From contig JAFQWR010000118.1 in assembly GCA_017407365.1 (NCBI GenBank), forward strand, positions 1 to 7,450: a DNA stretch of 7,450 bases, read 5' to 3'. The notes below the pieces were generated by a model that did not search any database, had not been told where the DNA came from, and worked only from the letters and a program-made list of their open reading frames with translations. A program made the position numbers and the translations under genes. Source of the DNA: Clostridia bacterium (lineage in GTDB: Bacteria > Bacillota > Clostridia > Christensenellales > HGM11417). Below, in pieces: positions 4,941 through 7,450 of the stretch. The stretch's first letter is position 1; the number at the start of each line of letters is the position of its first letter.

Positions 4941-7085
4941 TCAGTATAACGGATATAACCCGGTGTACTGCGCAAAATGCTTTTTGCTTCTTTCTTCCGT
5001 AACCTTCATGGCATGAATATAGCCCTTTTTCGCCCAGGATATGCGCTTTTTGCGCTCTCGCAAGGAAAGCACCTCGGGGAATTTTTCAAGTATTGCCTGC
5101 GTCAGCCGATATACCATGGGCTCTGCATCGTAGTGCTCCTGAGATTCTTGCAGATAGCCAAGCGCCTTCTCTGCATCGAAGCCCTCCTCCCGCTCGTAGG
5201 CATAATATGCATATAACAGTGCCGCCTCTGTGCCAACAGAGCCGTTTTCCATACGCATAAACGCCTCTTTCACAAGCGAAACGGCTTGCGCTCTGCTTCT
5301 TTCACAGCCAATGCCCTTCTCGTAGCACATCGAAAGCCTTGCGTAGGTACAGGAGCAGGACATAAATTGCTGCTGAATAAGCTCATACGCCTTTTGGTAG
5401 AGCGCAAACGCTTTTTGCTCATCCGCCTCACACCCAACGCCCCAACGGTAAAAATTGGCAAGTAGCGTAAGATTGCAGGTATATTCAGGGAATTCCTCTC
5501 GCTCCTTTTCGCAAAGGGCAAGCGCTCTTTCCCCCTCAATAACAGGGAAATGCTTAGAATAACCGTGTGCAAGATAGAATGCCACATTGCGGCGCTCATC
5601 GGGATTATCTATGTTACTGCGCACGTATTGCGCACTGTATGTAAGCGTTTGCTCCTGCGTATCCAACAGCCTTGCAAGGCGGTAGCGTAAGGAGCCAAAG
5701 CCCTTTTTGATGGCTCGCAAGCAATGATGAATTGCCTTCTGATAATTCTTTTTGCGTTCATAGAGGAACACACAGGTTAAGTCGTACCAGCCCACAAGAC
5801 GCTTTTTCTGCTTTTTGAGAAGCACGGAAAGCTCTTCTATTGCAGGAATATCATCTAACACATCGATACAATGCGTATATTCACCCAAGCAGGCTTCATC
5901 GTAATCACCCGAAATAAAGCCCTGATAGAAGCACCGTGCCGCCTGCCGCAGCTCCTCTCTCGTTTTGCTTGCACGCTTTAACGCTCTGCCCCTCTGGTAC
6001 AAAAGAGCAACAGTGCCCGGGAGGATTTTTTCCAGCTCGTCCATCGTGCTGAGCGCCTCAGCAATCGCTTTGCGCTCGATATCAATAAGCACGGTCTGAT
6101 ACAGATAATCGGGGTTTTGCGTTTTTTCATATAAAAGGCGGTACACCGACACAGCCTGCTCCCAACGCTTCAGCTTGATTAACACGCGTGCCTGCAAATA
6201 GCCTTTACGCTCAAACGTTACCTCTTCCTCTGTGAGAGCCTCAATCTTTTGCAACAGCTCCTCTGCCTGCTCATCTTTTTCTGCCTGCTCCACGCAAACC
6301 TCCAGCAGCTGTGAGCGCAAAAAAGCGGCGGCATCGTCGGGGAAGCCCTGCGGCAAGCCTTCTACAAGAGCTGAAAGCATTTCTTTATTGCCGCTACGGC
6401 AATATGCCTCGCCAAGCAGCATAGCAAACTCCACGCCATGGGTGGCCTCGTATATTTTTTGCAGGGTGGGTAAAATTGGAGCAATGTTACGGTCAAAATC
6501 CAGACAAAGATGGCCGTAGAGCCACACCAGCTCCTCGTTTTGCGGCTGAATTTTCAGCAGCCTATTGCAGATTGCAAACGCTCGCTCGCCCTGACGGAGC
6601 TTCGCCAGAATACGCACCTTCAGAAGCTCTGCCGCAAAGCTCATATCGGGGTCTTTTACAGAATAGCTTTCCAAAAGGAAAAGTGCCTGATTGAGTGCAT
6701 TTTCGTCGGAATCGGGCTTTCTGAGAAGAGAGGAAGCATAAAAGTAACGGCAGACCTTATTGCCGCATTCCTGCTCGAATTTTTGGCATTGCTCGATGCA
6801 ATCGTCAAAATCCTCCATTGCGTGCAACAGCATAATCATGCCGTAATGCGCACGGGCGATATCCTGACGGTCTCCCTTAAAGCCGTTGATAAAATCCAGA
6901 CGGATGGCAAAAAGCTGCTCCTCCGTGGGAGGCTCGGGCTGAGTGCTGAGACACTCTAACCGAAGCATACCGCGCATACAGTAGGCGGAATAATCCTCCT
7001 CGCCCGATTGAATTGCCCTTTCGCAAAGCTCGTAGGCAAGCTCTTTGTTTCCCTTATTGAATGCAATAACATAATCCTTATTCAT
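4941..7085 (-). CDS. Large TPR/Sel1-repeat protein, function unknown
   Basis: A 714-residue soluble protein built almost wholly of helical hairpins. TPR-like units with small and aromatic residues in the helix pattern are visible at about 15-44, 75-104, 155-195, 295-330 and 432-463. Two clear Sel1-like repeats follow, at about 540-570 (ANFYRWGVGCEADEQKAFAL) and 580-610 (LSMCYEKGIGCERSRAQA). The tail (about 675-714) is basic (RERKKR, WAKKG, ERSKK). There is no signal peptide, membrane segment or catalytic motif, so a scaffold or partner-binding role is the most that can be said. The frame is open to an ATG at 7133, but that start has no ribosome binding site and lies upstream of the promoter. 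The ATG at 7085 (MNKDYVIAFNKGNKELA) is chosen. It has no Shine-Dalgarno because the -10 box ends only 6 nt upstream, so a leaderless mRNA is predicted. It is divergent from spoIIR and upstream of the PHP gene. Confidence 0.8.
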   Translation of the reverse strand: MNKDYVIAFNKGNKELAYELCERAIQSGEEDYSAYCMRGMLRLECLSTQPEPPTEEQLFAIRLDFINGFKGDRQDIARAHYGMIMLLHAMEDFDDCIEQCQKFEQECGNKVCRYFYASSLLRKPDSDENALNQALFLLESYSVKDPDMSFAAELLKVRILAKLRQGERAFAICNRLLKIQPQNEELVWLYGHLCLDFDRNIAPILPTLQKIYEATHGVEFAMLLGEAYCRSGNKEMLSALVEGLPQGFPDDAAAFLRSQLLEVCVEQAEKDEQAEELLQKIEALTEEEVTFERKGYLQARVLIKLKRWEQAVSVYRLLYEKTQNPDYLYQTVLIDIERKAIAEALSTMDELEKILPGTVALLYQRGRALKRASKTREELRQAARCFYQGFISGDYDEACLGEYTHCIDVLDDIPAIEELSVLLKKQKKRLVGWYDLTCVFLYERKKNYQKAIHHCLRAIKKGFGSLRYRLARLLDTQEQTLTYSAQYVRSNIDNPDERRNVAFYLAHGYSKHFPVIEGERALALCEKEREEFPEYTCNLTLLANFYRWGVGCEADEQKAFALYQKAYELIQQQFMSCSCTYARLSMCYEKGIGCERSRAQAVSLVKEAFMRMENGSVGTEAALLYAYYAYEREEGFDAEKALGYLQESQEHYDAEPMVYRLTQAILEKFPEVLSLRERKKRISWAKKGYIHAMKVTEERSKKHFAQYTGLYPLY

Positions 7086-7091
7086 ACCGAT

Positions 7092-7120
7092 ATTATACCA
7101 CAAACAGACGACAGTTTCAA
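7092..7120 (-). promoter_or_regulatory. Near-consensus sigma-A promoter for the TPR gene, predicting a leaderless transcript
   Basis: Minus strand: -35 TTGAAA (7120-7115, 5 of 6), an exact 17-bp spacer, and -10 TATAAT (7097-7092) with the extended TGG directly before it. Transcription would start about 6-7 nt after the -10 box, at or beside the A of the ATG at 7085. The -35 box lies within a perfect palindrome (7111-7124). Confidence 0.8.
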
Positions 7121-7124
7121 CTGT
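7111..7124. promoter_or_regulatory. Palindrome over the TPR promoter -35 box, candidate operator
   Basis: ACAGTT-TC-AACTGT is a perfect 6-bp inverted repeat with a 2-bp centre covering the TTGAAA box. A second, wider pair AAACAG (7102-7107) and CTGTTT (7121-7126) partly shares the right arm. The position would let a dimeric regulator block the TPR promoter. No regulator gene is in the window. Confidence 0.45.
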
Positions 7125-7148
7125 TTTCCGCATAAAAGCACAAATAAA

Positions 7149-7176
7149 GTATAATCAGCAGAAAACAGGCAATACT
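7149..7176 (+). promoter_or_regulatory. Candidate sigma-F (forespore) promoter for spoIIR
   Basis: GTATA (7149-7153) fits the sigma-F -35 element GYATA. After 14 bp, GGCAATACT (7168-7176) fits the -10 pattern GGnnAnAnT at every fixed base. Transcription would begin near 7183, leaving a leader of about 18 nt with the GAGGG ribosome binding site. spoIIR is a known sigma-F gene in Bacillus. The overlapping TATAAT (7150-7155) resembles a sigma-A -10 but has no usable -35 (TTCCGC or similar at the right distance). Confidence 0.62.
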
Positions 7177-7200
7177 CTGCAAAAACGATATGAGGGCACT

Positions 7201-7450
7201 ATGAAAATTCTACCCGTTCTTGCGGCAATCGCCTTGATTCTTTGCATCACCTCAGTTCTTCCCACCGATACTGCAGAAGGTGACGTGCTTCGTATTCACG
7301 TAAGGGCTAACTCTAACTCTACGGAGGATCAGCAGATTAAAATGCAGGTTAAGGATGCCATCGTAGGCTATTTAACACCGCTTCTTGCAGATTGCGACAC
7401 CAAGCAAAAAGCAAAAGAAACGGTTAAAGAAAACATCAAAGGCATTTTAT
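7201..7450 (+). CDS. spoIIR: Stage II sporulation protein R (SpoIIR), N-terminal fragment (3' end beyond window)
   Basis: The first 83 codons of a gene cut by the right edge. Residues 1-20 form a hydrophobic signal or anchor segment (KILPVLAAIALILCITSVL), which fits export from the forespore into the intermembrane space. Residues 29-60 carry the SpoIIR signature: VLRIHVRANSNSTEDQQIK followed by MQVKDAIVGYLTPLL. SpoIIR made in the forespore triggers the protease SpoIIGA to cleave pro-sigma-E in the mother cell, linking the two compartments after asymmetric division. The ATG has GAGGG (7192-7196) only 4 nt upstream, a slightly short spacing. It is divergent from the TPR gene, and the sigma-F-like promoter upstream suits its known timing. 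It is the best evidence that the organism forms endospores. Confidence 0.93.
   Translation, partial: MKILPVLAAIALILCITSVLPTDTAEGDVLRIHVRANSNSTEDQQIKMQVKDAIVGYLTPLLADCDTKQKAKETVKENIKGIL

Noticed and set aside
7086..7133. N-terminal extension of the TPR protein to the ATG at 7133
   Set aside because: No ribosome binding site, and the added residues are encoded by the promoter and palindrome themselves.
7150..7155. TATAAT as a sigma-A -10 box for spoIIR
   Set aside because: No recognisable -35 at 16-18 bp, whereas sigma-F-type elements fit both position and known regulation. Dual use cannot be excluded.
7158..7180. GCAGA...TCTGC inverted repeat around the spoIIR -10 element
   Set aside because: Only 5-bp arms with a 13-bp centre and mostly upstream of the predicted start; within chance expectation.
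1..7450. Possible defence island, CRISPR array, mobile element or RNA gene
   Set aside because: No repeat-spacer pattern, transposase, integrase, toxin-antitoxin pair, tRNA cloverleaf or rRNA-like sequence was seen on either strand; the HD and PHP proteins have ordinary housekeeping neighbours.

Overview
This window looks like a chromosomal segment from an endospore-forming member of the class Clostridia. The evidence is an N-terminal spoIIR fragment (forespore signalling protein), a Firmicutes-type RqcP (YabO) S4 protein, strong AGGAGG-type ribosome binding sites and sigma-A-like promoters. GC content is moderate, and the family or genus cannot be named from the sequence alone. There are no rRNA, tRNA, CRISPR, transposon or phage features. 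No stretch over 300 bases lacks a gene; the longest gaps are 156, 137 and 115 bases.

Layout. Positions 1-3295 hold four genes on the minus strand, read right to left: an M29 family aminopeptidase, an archaeal-type cofactor-independent phosphoglycerate mutase (apgM family, possibly a homoserine kinase-like paralogue), an HD-domain phosphohydrolase whose start overlaps the end of apgM by 7 nt, and the first 67 codons of a Gfo/Idh/MocA oxidoreductase that runs off the left edge. The first three look like one operon from a promoter near 3343-3371. A strong hairpin at 228-253 may lower or end transcription before the oxidoreductase. Back to back with that promoter is a near-consensus promoter (3377-3405) for a single-gene rqcP on the plus strand. 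rqcP converges on the next minus-strand genes, and a bidirectional terminator (3781-3818) lies between them.

Positions 3835-7085 hold two minus-strand genes: a PHP-domain metallophosphoesterase and, upstream of it, a 714-residue TPR/Sel1 repeat protein. The TPR gene is divergent from spoIIR (7201 onward, cut by the right edge) across a 115-bp region. In that region a near-consensus sigma-A promoter sits so close to the TPR start codon that a leaderless mRNA is predicted. spoIIR is preceded by elements that fit a forespore sigma-F promoter better than a sigma-A one.

Overall this is mostly housekeeping DNA: peptide turnover, a phosphomutase or kinase-like enzyme, ribosome quality control and sporulation signalling. 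I found no convincing undescribed multi-gene system. The most interesting points are regulatory: the predicted leaderless TPR gene with a palindrome over its -35 box, the sigma-F-like spoIIR promoter, and rqcP standing outside its usual yabP/yabQ/divIC neighbourhood.
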